43,536 nucleotides of DNA from Trichomonas tenax (GCA_023091735.1 JALKBU010000391.1:1-43536); one strand, 5' to 3'; positions 9,316 to 19,625 are shown, counted from the stretch's first letter. Numbers and translations are program-made. Notes: generated from the sequence alone by a model not told the origin.

Positions 9316-10773
9316 TCAGTCGTTCTGTTGCATGTAGTAGTCGATCTGGTCCTTCTTCAAGATTCTGATGTAGTTTGTGTTACCCTCAACGCCTGCTGGA
9401 TATCCTGCAGTAACGATGTACTTGTGGTTGTCATCGATGACCTTGTTTGCGACAAGTCCTTTGATTGTTGCGCCGAACATCAGGTTAAGCTTGTCTGGCT
9501 TGATGCATAAAACTGGCGTAACACCCCAAGCGAGTGTGAGCATTCGGGCTGTCTTCTCGTTGTGGACGACAGCGAGGATCTCCATCTCTGGTCTATTTCT
9601 GGCAATCTTGATCGCAGACCGACCTGAGCTTGTGATTGAGATGATTGCCTTTGCACCAATTCTTGATGCAAGTCTTGCTGTTGAGCTTGTAACCATTTCT
9701 GTTTCATCGTCGAATTTGTAGCAGTCGTACTTTCCATATGGATAGATCTTCTCAGACATTGCGATTGTCTTACTCATTGCCTCGACGACAGCGACTGGGT
9801 GAAGGCCGACAGCACTCTCTTCACTGAGCATGACAGCATCTGTGCCATCAATGACAGCGTTTGCGACATCGCTGATTTCTGCACGTGTAGCACTCTCGTT
9901 CTTTGCCATAGAGAGCATCATCTGTGTAGCAGTGATGACTGGTTTGTTCATTTCGTTTGCCTTCCTGATGATTGTCTTCTGAGCGGAAGGAACTTCGTAG
10001 TAAGGAATTTCGATACCAAGATCACCGCGAGCAACCATAATACCATCACTTGCCTCGATGATGGCGTCGATGTTCTCGATAGCATCGAATTTTTCGATCT
10101 TAGAGATGACCTTTCCGTGTCCTCCGTATCCCTTGATGATTGTCTTAGCGTTCTCGACATCTTGTGCTGTCTGAACGAAGCTGATGGCAACGAAGTCGAC
10201 GTCGTTCTTAGCACCCCACTCGATATCGATCTTATCTTTCTCTGTGATGACATCGATGTTGAGTTTTGTGTTCGGGAAGTTAACGCCTTTGTTGGAGTTA
10301 AGTATGCCATCATTTTCGATGACTGTATCGATGCAGCCATCCTTGATATCGACGACACGAGCTCTGATTGTTCCATCGTACAAGTAAATGTACTCTCCGA
10401 CCTTCATCAATGATGAGATGCTTGGATGGTTGATTGTGATCTCATAGGAATGATCACCTGTCTTCCTTCCGACGATGTCATCCTTGACAACCCTTAATTT
10501 GTCGCCTGCCTTGAGCTCGAATGGATATTCGAGTTTTCCACATCTGATCTTTGGACCGCAGACATCCTGGATGACGCCAATCTTGAAGCCTACCTTCTTC
10601 TCGACCTCTCTGATCTTGCCAAGTGTCTCTTTGTGGTACTCGTGTGTGCCATGGGAGAAGTTAAGTCTAAAGACATTAACGCCGGCCCTTGCGAGTCCTT
10701 CGAGGACCTCAATGCTGTCACTGGCTGGTCCTATTGTCGCTACGATCTTTGTGCGTTTCGTTGTTGGGAACAT
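9316..10773 (-). CDS. PK: Pyruvate kinase
   Basis: 485 residues, full length for the family. It transfers phosphate from phosphoenolpyruvate to ADP, the last step of cytosolic glycolysis. Visible landmarks: FRLNFSHG (R36, N38, S40), QDVCGPKIRCG (D70-G79), B domain about 80-175, ISKIEKF with the catalytic Lys 225 and metal ligand Glu 227, MVARGDLGIE near 248-257, PVITATQMMLSM and an intact C domain ending in YYMQQND. At the position of muscle-enzyme Glu117 there is a Lys (K75), with V71 and C72 in the neighbouring dichotomy positions; in the family, Lys here goes with independence from K+. Codon use is GC-richer than neighbours, as expected for a highly expressed gene. An initiator TCACTTCATTTTT precedes the ATG. 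Confidence 0.97.
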   Translation of the reverse strand: MFPTTKRTKIVATIGPASDSIEVLEGLARAGVNVFRLNFSHGTHEYHKETLGKIREVEKKVGFKIGVIQDVCGPKIRCGKLEYPFELKAGDKLRVVKDDIVGRKTGDHSYEITINHPSISSLMKVGEYIYLYDGTIRARVVDIKDGCIDTVIENDGILNSNKGVNFPNTKLNIDVITEKDKIDIEWGAKNDVDFVAISFVQTAQDVENAKTIIKGYGGHGKVISKIEKFDAIENIDAIIEASDGIMVARGDLGIEIPYYEVPSAQKTIIRKANEMNKPVITATQMMLSMAKNESATRAEISDVANAVIDGTDAVMLSEESAVGLHPVAVVEAMSKTIAMSEKIYPYGKYDCYKFDDETEMVTSSTARLASRIGAKAIISITSSGRSAIKIARNRPEMEILAVVHNEKTARMLTLAWGVTPVLCIKPDKLNLMFGATIKGLVANKVIDDNHKYIVTAGYPAGVEGNTNYIRILKKDQIDYYMQQND

Positions 10774-10779
10774 TTATCT

Positions 10780-10792
10780 AAAAATGAAGTGA
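10780..10792 (-). promoter_or_regulatory. Initiator (Inr) of pyruvate kinase gene
   Basis: TCACTTCATTTTT on the minus strand, 6 bases before the ATG, is a close match to the T. vaginalis initiator consensus. Confidence 0.75.
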
Positions 10793-11618
10793 GAAATAAA
10801 ACTAGTGAAAATTTTGAATGGACGATAATTGAGAGCTATTTAACCACTCGCTTTTCTCTTTAGAATATTATACTACTGACGAAGTAAATGGTTTGAGAAC
10901 GTTCTATAATTGAGATGTTTATATTGAGGTTATTTCTTGAATAAGGAGAATCGATTGTGATGGGAGATAATTCTGTTGTTCACAAAACGAATACTGGTGA
11001 AGTCATGTTTTGGAAACATAGCAGTGGGTGTTGGATTTATTAACCATTGGATCGAAATCAGGGAAATATGGGAAAACTATCGTGAACGTAAACCAAAGCA
11101 AATAAAATGATGGCTTTATTGTAATTGAATTGCCTAATAAATAGATAATCGATTGATATATGTTTCATAGGTGGCTGTCTATAAAAATAGAACCAATGAA
11201 ATTAATTTCGGTTAATACTAATGGGTACATATGTATATTCATTCCCATGTACTCTTTTAGAAGTAAAAACGAAATTAGATTTTACCTTTAATAATATTGA
11301 AATTGATAAAATATTTGTTTGTTTGTCTAGTTTGATAGTATTATGTCATGTTAACCTTGATGGTAAGTACTCTGAATGGTTAAAAATTGAATTTTAGAAG
11401 TAAATTTGGAATTTTGGAAATATCTCGAAAATTTAAGCAATAATATATTGTCATACGCCGAATACTGTATAGATTTAAAAAATGTAGTTTACAATGAAGT
11501 TTTTGATCATCTAGCGTTCAAAAAAATGCTTTTAACTCATTCACCCCCAAATAAATCGATAAAGCCCTATAATTATTTCCCCTAAAATATCGATTCATCC
11601 CCTAAAAAAATAAATTCA
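10793..11618. other. Intergenic, one dispersed repeat arm
   Basis: No gene seen. A single arm of the foldback element found at 7528-7634 lies at 11470-11491. Confidence 0.5.
11470..11491 (+). repeat. Solo arm of the 7.5-kb foldback repeat
   Basis: 22 bases identical to the right arm at 7612-7634 (core AAAAAATGTAGTTTA). No inverted partner was found nearby. Confidence 0.6.
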
Positions 11619-11630
11619 TCATTTTTCTAC
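11619..11630 (+). promoter_or_regulatory. Putative initiator upstream of a short leader ORF
   Basis: TCATTTTTCTAC directly precedes an ATG at 11632, the usual trichomonad geometry. It lies about 190 bases upstream of the first ATG of the ankyrin frame. Confidence 0.5.
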
Positions 11631-11631
11631 T

Positions 11632-11793
11632 ATGGAAGCTTTATCAAGCTTTAAAATTTTGTCAATGATCATTAAATTAGATAAAAAACATATTTATGAA
11701 AGAACTAAGCATTTAATAAAATCTCCCTCAATAAATATTCCAGACCCTTTAAAATTTGAGTTATCCCCTGAAACATTATTTAACGCCCTCTAA
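11632..11793 (+). CDS. Short ORF before ankyrin gene (uORF or shifted N-terminus)
   Basis: 53 codons from the ATG that follows the initiator to a TAA 19 bases before the ankyrin gene's first ATG. The product begins MEALSSFKILSMIIKLDKK and ends ELSPETLFNAL. It is in a different frame from the ankyrin protein. It could be an upstream ORF in the same mRNA, or the true N-terminus separated by one frameshift. No branch/3' splice motif of the ACTAACACACAG type is present, so an intron is unlikely. Confidence 0.4.
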   Translation: MEALSSFKILSMIIKLDKKHIYERTKHLIKSPSINIPDPLKFELSPETLFNAL

Positions 11794-11812
11794 AACTGCC
11801 GTTAAAAAAAAG

Positions 11813-13633
11813 ATGTTGAAGCAAGAAGCGGCACTTCCTCCGAAGCAAGCGGTTGCTTTTCAAAAATTTTTCGATCTCCAGTATAACCTCGTCCACATCA
11901 GTGAAAATAATTACGACGAACTCAAAAATTTCATTCTTGATCAATTCACGAAGTCTCCTGATCTCGTAGAAACAGTCGCAACCGAGATAATTTACGTATC
12001 ATCCACGAAATTTGTTAATGAAGATCTCTATGCTCGTTTAGTTTACAATATTAATAATTCTATTCGTGTCATGCCAATATTATCATTCTTCAAGCCAAAG
12101 TTCTGGACTGAATTCAGGAATTTCTCTCCAGACTATCCAAATTTCCGATTTATTCAGCAATGTTACAAAAAACACGCATTTTCTATCGAAGAAATCGTAG
12201 AACAGATCGAATTGTGGCCAGAAGACACTGAAACTAACTCCTTGTTCGACTTTTTCGTTTATTTCGCACCAGCAATTAATCAATTTAATCTTACGAAATA
12301 TTTCGAGATTCTTACGAAAATCGAAGGCCTAAGGAAGTTCACAAGGGCGCAGCGTGTGTTTTACGGTGATTGGGATGAATTACGTGAAAATAGATGGCAA
12401 AGACTCGAAATGTTGTTCAATGATGGATGCGAGAAAGGAACACTCAAATACGACCTCAGATACGATGATATTGAGCATCTCAGACAGTTATGCTCTGACA
12501 AATCGTTCAATGTTAATCAGGTTATGCTTCCTGATATGTTGGAACCTCCGATAATGAATCATGAGCCAACACTTGTTCAATATGCTGCCTACTATGGTTC
12601 AGTTCGTTGCTTTAGGCATCTTATGCATAAAGGAGCCGATTCGAGAGCTGTCGACAAAGAAAATCTTAATTTATTAGACTTCGCTTTGATCGGAGGCTGC
12701 AGGAAAATCATTGACTCTGTTATGAAGCACGCAAGAGCCATTAAGCCAACACTCAATGTTCTCATCAAATATCATCTTGATCAGGAGTTTAACGTCTTCT
12801 ATCAGTCATCGATTTTCACTGAGAACAACCTTAACAACGCTTTGCATGTTTGCATACAGCTCAACAACTTAAGTATCTTCAACGCTCTTCTTTCATACGG
12901 AATCAGCATCAATCATGCAGCGAGTGGTGGATTCACAACATTAATGGAAGCAGTCATGGATAACAGGCTTGATATTCTCAAATTGCTTCTAACATTTAAA
13001 GAAGTTGATGCTGCCAAACTCAATGAAGGAGGAAAGAGTGCATTTCACTTATGCTGTGATACAAAGAATGTAAACGCTGCTAAATTAATCTTCGAGAGAT
13101 GCGGCGCTGATTGCTTGAGATGCCCGACATCATTATCGAAAGAGCTACCAATTCACATAGCTTGCGAGAACGGAGATATTCAGATGGTGAGATTCATTGC
13201 CAAGAATGCAAGCGATACATTCAACCAACAGAACTTCCAAAGCATGACTCCAATAATGATTGCATCGAAATCCGGTTATCTCGACATAATCAAAGCCCTC
13301 CTCGCCATGGATTTCGTCGATGTCCTTGCACGAGATAAGGATGAAATGACATGCCTCCATCACGCTGTTGATGCTGGACACATAGAAATAGTTGAGGAAC
13401 TTTCATGGGCTAACAGAGAACTTGTCAACACACTAGACAACTACGGAATGACACCACTGCATATTGCCTGTGAAGTCGGTGACATTGATATGGTTGAAGT
13501 CTTTTTGGACTTAGATTACATCGATGTCAATATCAGAGAAAAGAATGGAAGACTTGCAAAAGAGTTGACTGATGATGAAGAGATTCAAGAGCTATTTTCT
13601 AAATACGAGAAGAAATTGGCTCAAAGATTATAA
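11813..13633 (+). CDS. Ankyrin-repeat protein, DUF3447-type
   Basis: 606 residues from the first ATG; the frame is open upstream to 11756 but only from a TTG. The N-terminal ~240 residues are helical, with the feel of the trichomonad DUF3447-associated region (FQKFFDLQYNLVHISENNYD). From about residue 245 to the end there are roughly nine ankyrin repeats, e.g. LPIHIACENGDIQMVRFIA, MTPIMIASKSGYLDIIKALL and MTPLHIACEVGDIDMVEVFL. These form a protein-binding solenoid; the partner is unknown. No signal or membrane segment, so probably cytosolic. The family is very large in T. vaginalis. A short initiator-led ORF lies immediately upstream in another frame. Confidence 0.88.
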   Translation: MLKQEAALPPKQAVAFQKFFDLQYNLVHISENNYDELKNFILDQFTKSPDLVETVATEIIYVSSTKFVNEDLYARLVYNINNSIRVMPILSFFKPKFWTEFRNFSPDYPNFRFIQQCYKKHAFSIEEIVEQIELWPEDTETNSLFDFFVYFAPAINQFNLTKYFEILTKIEGLRKFTRAQRVFYGDWDELRENRWQRLEMLFNDGCEKGTLKYDLRYDDIEHLRQLCSDKSFNVNQVMLPDMLEPPIMNHEPTLVQYAAYYGSVRCFRHLMHKGADSRAVDKENLNLLDFALIGGCRKIIDSVMKHARAIKPTLNVLIKYHLDQEFNVFYQSSIFTENNLNNALHVCIQLNNLSIFNALLSYGISINHAASGGFTTLMEAVMDNRLDILKLLLTFKEVDAAKLNEGGKSAFHLCCDTKNVNAAKLIFERCGADCLRCPTSLSKELPIHIACENGDIQMVRFIAKNASDTFNQQNFQSMTPIMIASKSGYLDIIKALLAMDFVDVLARDKDEMTCLHHAVDAGHIEIVEELSWANRELVNTLDNYGMTPLHIACEVGDIDMVEVFLDLDYIDVNIREKNGRLAKELTDDEEIQELFSKYEKKLAQRL

Positions 13634-13934
13634 TGTGTTTAATTTTAAAAATGTATTTATTAGAGCTTTATTTATTAAAAATTGATGGTGGAGAACATAC
13701 GATTATTTTCAATTCAAAACCTATCGTTTTAGAAGAGAAAATAATCATTCGATTCTATAATTAAAGTTTTCGTTCATTTTTCGTGTGCTTGTGTGCCCGT
13801 AACACACGTTTCAAACATAAAAAATTACTATTAGAATTGTGCTTCAAGCTATCGTTATAAAAGATTCATTTTCTTTTTATTATCGGAAAAAATTCGAATT
13901 TCTTCGCTTGGTATTTAATATTATATTTTCTAAG
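13634..13934. other. Intergenic, convergent 3' flanks
   Basis: 300 bases, AT-rich. Includes a short GTGTGCTTGTGTGCCCGTAA tract; nothing recognised. Confidence 0.4.
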
Positions 13935-14942
13935 TTATCCCTTTAATGAAAGGATTCGCAATTGATTATAATACGGAATATCGCAGGTGCATTCTAATTT
14001 GTATTCAATTATCTTATGTTCTTCTAAAGGATGTTCTGCTTCACATTCAAAACTGGAAAAATGTTGCAAAGTATGACTGTGAACATTTGTTGTTGTAAAA
14101 GAATGCATCTTAGCATTTCCAGGAGTATAATGATTAGCCTGTATTTTGCAGTTATAAACATCAATATCTGATTTATCAATAGTAAAAAACAATTTTCCTA
14201 AATCATATCCAATAAAAACAAATTCAGAAACAGTACCTAAATTTTGAGCATGAATGATCCCTTTATCACTATTGAAAGCTACCTCAGGAAAGAGTATATT
14301 GCACTTATTATCAATGAACTCGCCAGATAAATGAAATAGAATTGTCGGTGAATTTTGAATCGTATTATCACAGAAAGTTGAATAACTGACATATAATTGA
14401 TTTGGTGTCCATATTAGCAATAATGCATCAACATTGAAAGAATTTTGGCTTGCGTTACAAGAAGTAATATTAATCAATCCATCATTTAATTGTAACAAAT
14501 CGTTAACATATTGAGAAATTGTTCCTTCTATGACAAAATTTTTCCTTGAGATAATTCAGTGAATGAATGTGTTCCTGTTCTGAATCCAGTTCTACCCTGG
14601 CATTCTATTGTACAGAAACGATATTGGACAAAAGAGCCTGAAGATCTGAAATAAATTGTACCTTGGGAATTGCATTTGTTAAAAGAACAGAAACAATGAA
14701 GAAAATTGATGCTTTTATCATCAGATATATAAATGGTCCGGTCTGTAAAATTCGCAAACCTACATAAGTATAGATATATTTGATCTTCGGAATTAGTGGA
14801 AACAATTGGATTTCTCTGATCATAATTCATCTCCTTCAAATCCTTTGCTAAAGAACTTTTCCCAATAATGTAAAGGCGCTCTTTCATTATGGATGTGTTC
14901 CGAAAAACATAAGTCAACCAATAAAGACACGAAAAGAAGCAT
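13935..14942 (-). pseudogene. Beta-helix/Pmp-like surface protein pseudogene
   Basis: A minus-strand gene with intact promoter geometry but a broken frame. The ATG at 14942 follows an initiator and opens a signal-peptide-like start (MLLFVSLLVDLCFSEH) that stops after about 40 codons. The neighbouring frame then carries about 120 residues (14887-14528), including TIYISDDKSINFLHCF and GTIYFRSSGSFVQYRFC. The first frame resumes after a second shift near 14545 with about 200 residues (to 13935), including LINITSCNASQNSF. The repeated short strands with Cys and 'FxxCxxxxC' spacing resemble the Pmp-like or beta-helix surface proteins of trichomonads. The two shifts cancel. No membrane segment remains before the last stop, so the 3' end may also be lost. 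Confidence 0.65.
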
Positions 14943-14956
14943 AAAAATATAAATGA
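14943..14956 (-). promoter_or_regulatory. Initiator of the surface-protein pseudogene
   Basis: TCATTTATATTTTT on the minus strand abuts the ATG at 14942. Its preservation suggests recent decay of the gene. Confidence 0.55.
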
Positions 14957-15522
14957 CGTTGAAGAACCTTATTTTTATAAAATTTTTACGTAAACTGCAG
15001 TAACTTTACAAATCCCTTCAATTTTGAAAAGAAAATTTGCTGCAGCGGCCAAGCAAAAATTGAAAATTTTTTGTTAGATTTTGAAACGTTTACTAAATGT
15101 TATTTCACTTGTTTACCATTTCTAGCACTTCATGCCTGCTGAACAAGCAAAAATCAAGCAGTGCTGGTTTGTATAAAGGGTGCGAGGCAATTGCAAAATC
15201 TCCACTTGCTAAATTCGGTGAAGATTGGTGCACTTTAACTTCTATGCAATATCAAAGATGTCCTCCTTTTCATTAACCTTTTCTCTCTTGTCTTTTATTC
15301 TTTTTAAGATCAAAACAGGAAGTTGGTAATAAAAGAAAAGGAATGAGCAACTTGATGCTTTTTGGCAAGTAAATATTATTTACGTGTCATAAAATTATTT
15401 TGACGTAATTTTGACTTGTTTAGAATCTATACATTATATAATATCCAATTTTTGAGTTTTAGTGAAAAATAAATTTCAGAGGGAAAATGAAAAATTTTTA
15501 AACTGAATTTTTTTGTAAAAAA
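14957..15522. other. Intergenic, divergent promoters
   Basis: No gene seen between the divergent surface pseudogene and the coiled-coil gene. Contains GC-richer patches around 15040-15240 without a recognised motif. Confidence 0.4.
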
Positions 15523-18500
15523 ATGGAGAAAGAACTTTTTTGCCTCCAGAAGAGGAACAAAGAACTCGAAAAGAAGGTAGCAGAGCTTGAAACGACTCTT
15601 GGAGAGTATGTTTCGAAGGAAGATTCAATTATTTCGTCTTTAATCGAAACATATTCGTTAAGCCCTGAAACAACGCTCGAAACGCTGTCGTCGAGCATCA
15701 GAACATTGCTCAGTTCGTCTTCTTGTTCACTTCATTCTTCTATCAACACGAGTAACGATAATTCAAATAACTATTTTTCTTCTTCGCCTACGAGAACAAG
15801 TGTATCGGGAACTTCTTTCAGTGGCTCCAATTCGCAGATTGTCGAGCTCAAAAAGGAAATTTTAAGACTTCGTCAAGAAAAACAAAAATTACAACAAGAA
15901 AACGAACATTTTAGTCATCAATACAGTAATCTCAAGTCGGGGTATGAGGCCCTGAAGTCTGAATCGCAGAAAAATCAGTTTAATTCACCATCAAAAAACG
16001 TTTCTTTGGCTTCTCAAGCTCAAATCGAAGAGTTACAGAAGATCATCGTTGACTCAAACAGCAAGATAAAGAAACAACGCGAAAAAATACGAACATTAAA
16101 TAATGCTTATTCTGTCGCTTCTGCAGCACTTAGAGACTCTCAATCTTCACGCGATGAATTAATTGCACAAAATCAAGAATTAAAGCAAAAATTGAACGCA
16201 ATAACAACAGAAAAATCAAACATTAATTCGAATAATCAGCCAAGTTACGTTACAAACCAATTAAATCTTTTGATGCCACAGATTATCGAACAGGTGTCAT
16301 TATCTTCAAATGATTTGCAAAAAGAATGTGAAATCAGAGATAAAATTGTAAATCTCCTTTACAAGCAAATTGCTATGGTCGACACACTTACAGAGCGCTT
16401 AGAGAGGTCTGAGGAACAACGTATCAAGCTTGAAAAAGGAATTAAAGAAAAAGAAGAAATTATTCAAAATAACGAAAATTCAAATAAAAAACAAAGCAAC
16501 ATACAAGACATGGTTATATCTGAGCTAGTTAATCTCGTTTCTATCTCCAATCTGCAAAATCCTGAAATTAAACAAATTAACGATATTTTTAATTCTCAAG
16601 GAAAGTCATTCGACAAGATTAACAAAGCGTTCAGAATTGTAATTGACCGAGTAAAGCCAGAAATTCCACAAAATACAAATAATTATCAACAAGTACCAAA
16701 TTCAGAATTATTATTCTACTTGAAGTCGATTAACAAATTCGTTCGTTCTTTCCTCGAAAGCAATAACGTCCAAGAGTGCATTATTGGACATCAGATACAA
16801 TCAAATGTCAAAGCAACATTAATTCAAGACTTAAAAATCATCGACAAATATATAATGGACAACGCAAAGTCTTTGATCGAAGATACACCGATATACAACT
16901 CTCTGTTCAATTTTCTTGATCCTGTTAATCTCCAGGAAGCTCTATTAAGCTATTTAGAGAAAGTTGATGACAGCAGCATCTCCAGTGCTGTTGAAGCTGC
17001 TTGCACATCGAACATGATTCTCAGGAAATACTCCGAATGCATGAAAGACCAATGCCAGATCCTTGGCGATGAATTACAGAAGATGAAGCGCCAAGTGTCA
17101 AAGCTCAGTGTTGATTCGTCAACAAATGAACAACTTCTCAGTGATTCGCAGTCCTATTATCAAAAATCTCAGCAGGAAAATCAAGAGTTAAGATTGAACA
17201 TCGAAAGAATGAATAATATGATTGATAAGTGTATTGAATCAGGTGCAACACTTCCAAACGCATTAGTGATGCTTCGCAATGGCCAAGATTTCAATGAAAA
17301 TAACTTGGATGAAGCAGATTATCATGACAAATCAGTACATCCAAACAGCAAACTTATTGATGAAGTCGTTAACCAGAAAGTTACTGAAAATCAAGCAAAG
17401 TCCGATAAGAAGATCAAGAAACTCATGATTGCATTGAAGAAATGTTCGACACAGCTTTCTCAGACTAAAGAAGACAATGAAAAGAAAGAAGAAGTGATCG
17501 CTGACTTAGAAAATGCAGTTATTGAGCTTAACACAAGATTAGAAAAACTTTCTAAAGATACAGATGAAGAACTTAACAACGCAAACAAAATTCTCGAGAA
17601 AACAAAGGAACATTATGAAATTCAAATTAGTCACATCTGTGCTGAATATGACAATAAATTAAATGAAATCAATAATTGTATGATTCAATGCCAGAAAGCC
17701 AACGAAGACGAATTAAATGAGATCTCTAAAACATATGAAAAACAAATCAAAGCTCTCAAGGCAGATTTAGCTCAACATGATACAGAATCGGAGTCTATCA
17801 GACGCCGCTATGAACCAATTGTTGAAGAACTTAACGAAAAGCTTTCACAGACAATACATAGTGAATTATCGCTCAAATCTCAAGTCAAAGATCTTCAATC
17901 AAAGCTTTCTAATGCTCAAAACCAAATCACGAATTTCGAACTTTCATCAAAACTTAACGAAGTCAAACATCGCGATGACACTGAAAGAATCAAACGCGAA
18001 ACATCTTTGAACACATCCAAACTCCAAGCGCAAATATTGGCTGTTGAAGACAAACATAAAACAGAGATAGAGAAAATCAAATCACTCCACGAAATCGAGA
18101 AAATTAAACTTATCGAAAACGCAGCTAAACCATTTGCTGAAACGATGGGAATGGATGGAATGGATGATAACGTTATCCTCAACGCTGCTGTCAAAGAAGT
18201 TGAAACATATAGAAAGATGAGCAGTCAATTTTCATATGCAATAACAGAAATATCCGAGATTAGGACTTTGTTAAATCTTCCTTCTGATAAATCAGCTAAA
18301 GACGCAGTAAATGATATCATCAATCGCACCAAAGAAGTTGAAGCGCAGAACCGAACTCTTTCACAGCTCAACAACGAGAGCCACTCAGCAGTTATCACTG
18401 CACGAGTATTGAAAGACTCTGATAAAAGACTCAAAGAATGGAAAAGCTGGGCAAGAAAACTCTTCTTTGTTGTCAATGATAGTCCGGCAACATCCAAATC

Positions 18501-18786
18501 CGTTGGAGAGGTGAGAAGATCGCTTGAAGAAGCTTTGATTGCTTCATCAACAGATAGACAGACAGTTAACAAGTTGGCGAGCTTAAGAGCTCAAAAAGCT
18601 TTGTTAATTCAAGGCTGCTTATCTAAAGCAAAGAGGAAATATAATGGAAACGATTGGACACCTCTTATTGCTGTTTCTGTCTTCATTAGGAGAGTTGAGA
18701 GACTTTCCGGGAACATTTCAACGCCTTTAACTTTTCCGAAGACAGATGTTCGCGAGAAAAATTGGTCTATTGTTAGTATGAATTAA
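15523..18786 (+). CDS. Long coiled-coil protein, 1087 aa
   Basis: A clean 1087-codon frame from an ATG. Residues about 1-30, 100-310 and 510-850 are heptad-rich coiled coil (e.g. EILRLRQEKQKLQQENEHF, KILEKTKEHYEIQISHICAE), separated by a Ser-rich linker (about 60-105) and a globular helical part (about 330-500). The last ~180 residues are less coiled and contain KRLKEWKSWARKLFFVVND and NDWTPLIAVSVFIRRVERL, a pattern of conserved Trp and basic residues. Such proteins are usually cytoskeletal, centrosomal or Golgi tethers; automated annotation often labels them 'viral A-type inclusion protein-like' from coiled coil alone, which should be ignored. No signal or membrane segment. No convincing initiator adjoins the ATG. 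The gene ends 18 bases from the convergent ankyrin relic. Confidence 0.88.
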   Translation: MEKELFCLQKRNKELEKKVAELETTLGEYVSKEDSIISSLIETYSLSPETTLETLSSSIRTLLSSSSCSLHSSINTSNDNSNNYFSSSPTRTSVSGTSFSGSNSQIVELKKEILRLRQEKQKLQQENEHFSHQYSNLKSGYEALKSESQKNQFNSPSKNVSLASQAQIEELQKIIVDSNSKIKKQREKIRTLNNAYSVASAALRDSQSSRDELIAQNQELKQKLNAITTEKSNINSNNQPSYVTNQLNLLMPQIIEQVSLSSNDLQKECEIRDKIVNLLYKQIAMVDTLTERLERSEEQRIKLEKGIKEKEEIIQNNENSNKKQSNIQDMVISELVNLVSISNLQNPEIKQINDIFNSQGKSFDKINKAFRIVIDRVKPEIPQNTNNYQQVPNSELLFYLKSINKFVRSFLESNNVQECIIGHQIQSNVKATLIQDLKIIDKYIMDNAKSLIEDTPIYNSLFNFLDPVNLQEALLSYLEKVDDSSISSAVEAACTSNMILRKYSECMKDQCQILGDELQKMKRQVSKLSVDSSTNEQLLSDSQSYYQKSQQENQELRLNIERMNNMIDKCIESGATLPNALVMLRNGQDFNENNLDEADYHDKSVHPNSKLIDEVVNQKVTENQAKSDKKIKKLMIALKKCSTQLSQTKEDNEKKEEVIADLENAVIELNTRLEKLSKDTDEELNNANKILEKTKEHYEIQISHICAEYDNKLNEINNCMIQCQKANEDELNEISKTYEKQIKALKADLAQHDTESESIRRRYEPIVEELNEKLSQTIHSELSLKSQVKDLQSKLSNAQNQITNFELSSKLNEVKHRDDTERIKRETSLNTSKLQAQILAVEDKHKTEIEKIKSLHEIEKIKLIENAAKPFAETMGMDGMDDNVILNAAVKEVETYRKMSSQFSYAITEISEIRTLLNLPSDKSAKDAVNDIINRTKEVEAQNRTLSQLNNESHSAVITARVLKDSDKRLKEWKSWARKLFFVVNDSPATSKSVGEVRRSLEEALIASSTDRQTVNKLASLRAQKALLIQGCLSKAKRKYNGNDWTPLIAVSVFIRRVERLSGNISTPLTFPKTDVREKNWSIVSMN

Positions 18787-18804
18787 ATGTTTTATTTATT
18801 TGTT

Positions 18805-19560
18805 TTACATGAAAAGCTTTGGATCATAAACGGCAACAGGATCTGATCGCTTTGGAGGTTCTCCGAATGGTGATTTGTAATCAAATTCTGGTTCATTGCC
18901 CATTTCATCTTCGTCATTGATCTCTAAATCATATCTGCTATATAATTTGCCCCTGGGTGAGTTAACTAACTGATAAAACATTGGATTTAATCGCTCGAGA
19001 TCTTTCGGACAATACGTTTCCATGTAATCGATAATAGCAACATCATGCACAATATTCAAGTATTGTATTGTAGATTTACCGCTTTTGTCGCTGATATCGA
19101 TTTTTGCACCATTCTTGATAAGGAAACAAGCAACTTGAATGTGATTTGATTTGATTGCCTCCATTAATGGCGTATATCCAAGTTTGCATTGGTTATTGAT
19201 ATCTGCACCAAGCTTTAAGAAAACTTTAATTGCACCAATGCTCTTCTTATTGCAAGCCATGTGAAAAGGAGTAATATTGTCTCCGGGCCATTTTTATTCA
19301 ATGTCGCAGCCATGATTTGCAAGAACTTTATTGCATCTATATGAGTTAGACATTGCGCAGAAAAACATTGGAGATAAGCCATTGTTTGAGCGAACGTTGA
19401 TATTTGCGCCTTTGGAAATGAGATATTCGAGTATTTTGTCAGCATTGAACTGGCAGCATCTCATTAATGGTGTTTCTCCTTCGCTTCCCTTTATCTCAAT
19501 TGGTGCTCCATTATCAATAAGATATTTGGCGATTTGATATTGATTAATGTTGATTGCCAT
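18805..19560 (-). pseudogene. Ankyrin-repeat pseudogene, C-terminal half
   Basis: From the ATG at 19560 the frame encodes ankyrin repeats (NINQYQIAKYLIDNGAPIEI; ETPLMRCCQFNADKILEYLI), meets a TAA at 19291-19293 after NHGCDIE, and continues in the same frame with KWPGDNITPFHMACNKKS, a further repeat GYTPLMEAIKSNHIQVACFL, and a non-repeat tail ending DPVAVYDPKLFM. One nonsense codon thus separates two parts of one ankyrin domain. A shorter product from the ATG at 19260 is possible. It may be the 3' part of the same ancestral gene as 19684-20482, since the frames agree, or a separate gene. Confidence 0.75.
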
Positions 19561-19607
19561 AAACAAGAAAAAAAAAATAATATTGGACCATAATTTTCTC
19601 AAACTAT

Positions 19608-19625
19608 ATGATGTACGTACATCAT
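19608..19625. repeat. Perfect 18-bp palindrome
   Basis: ATGATGTACGTACATCAT is its own reverse complement. It lies in the ~120-base non-coding gap that separates the two ankyrin relics. Confidence 0.8.

Noticed and set aside
9799..10413. Long open frame (204 codons) antisense to pyruvate kinase
   Set aside because: It lies entirely within the kinase gene; GC-rich codon bias opens the antisense frame. No initiator or domain.
15523..18786. Viral A-type inclusion protein homologue
   Set aside because: Only coiled-coil composition supports that label; there is no viral context.
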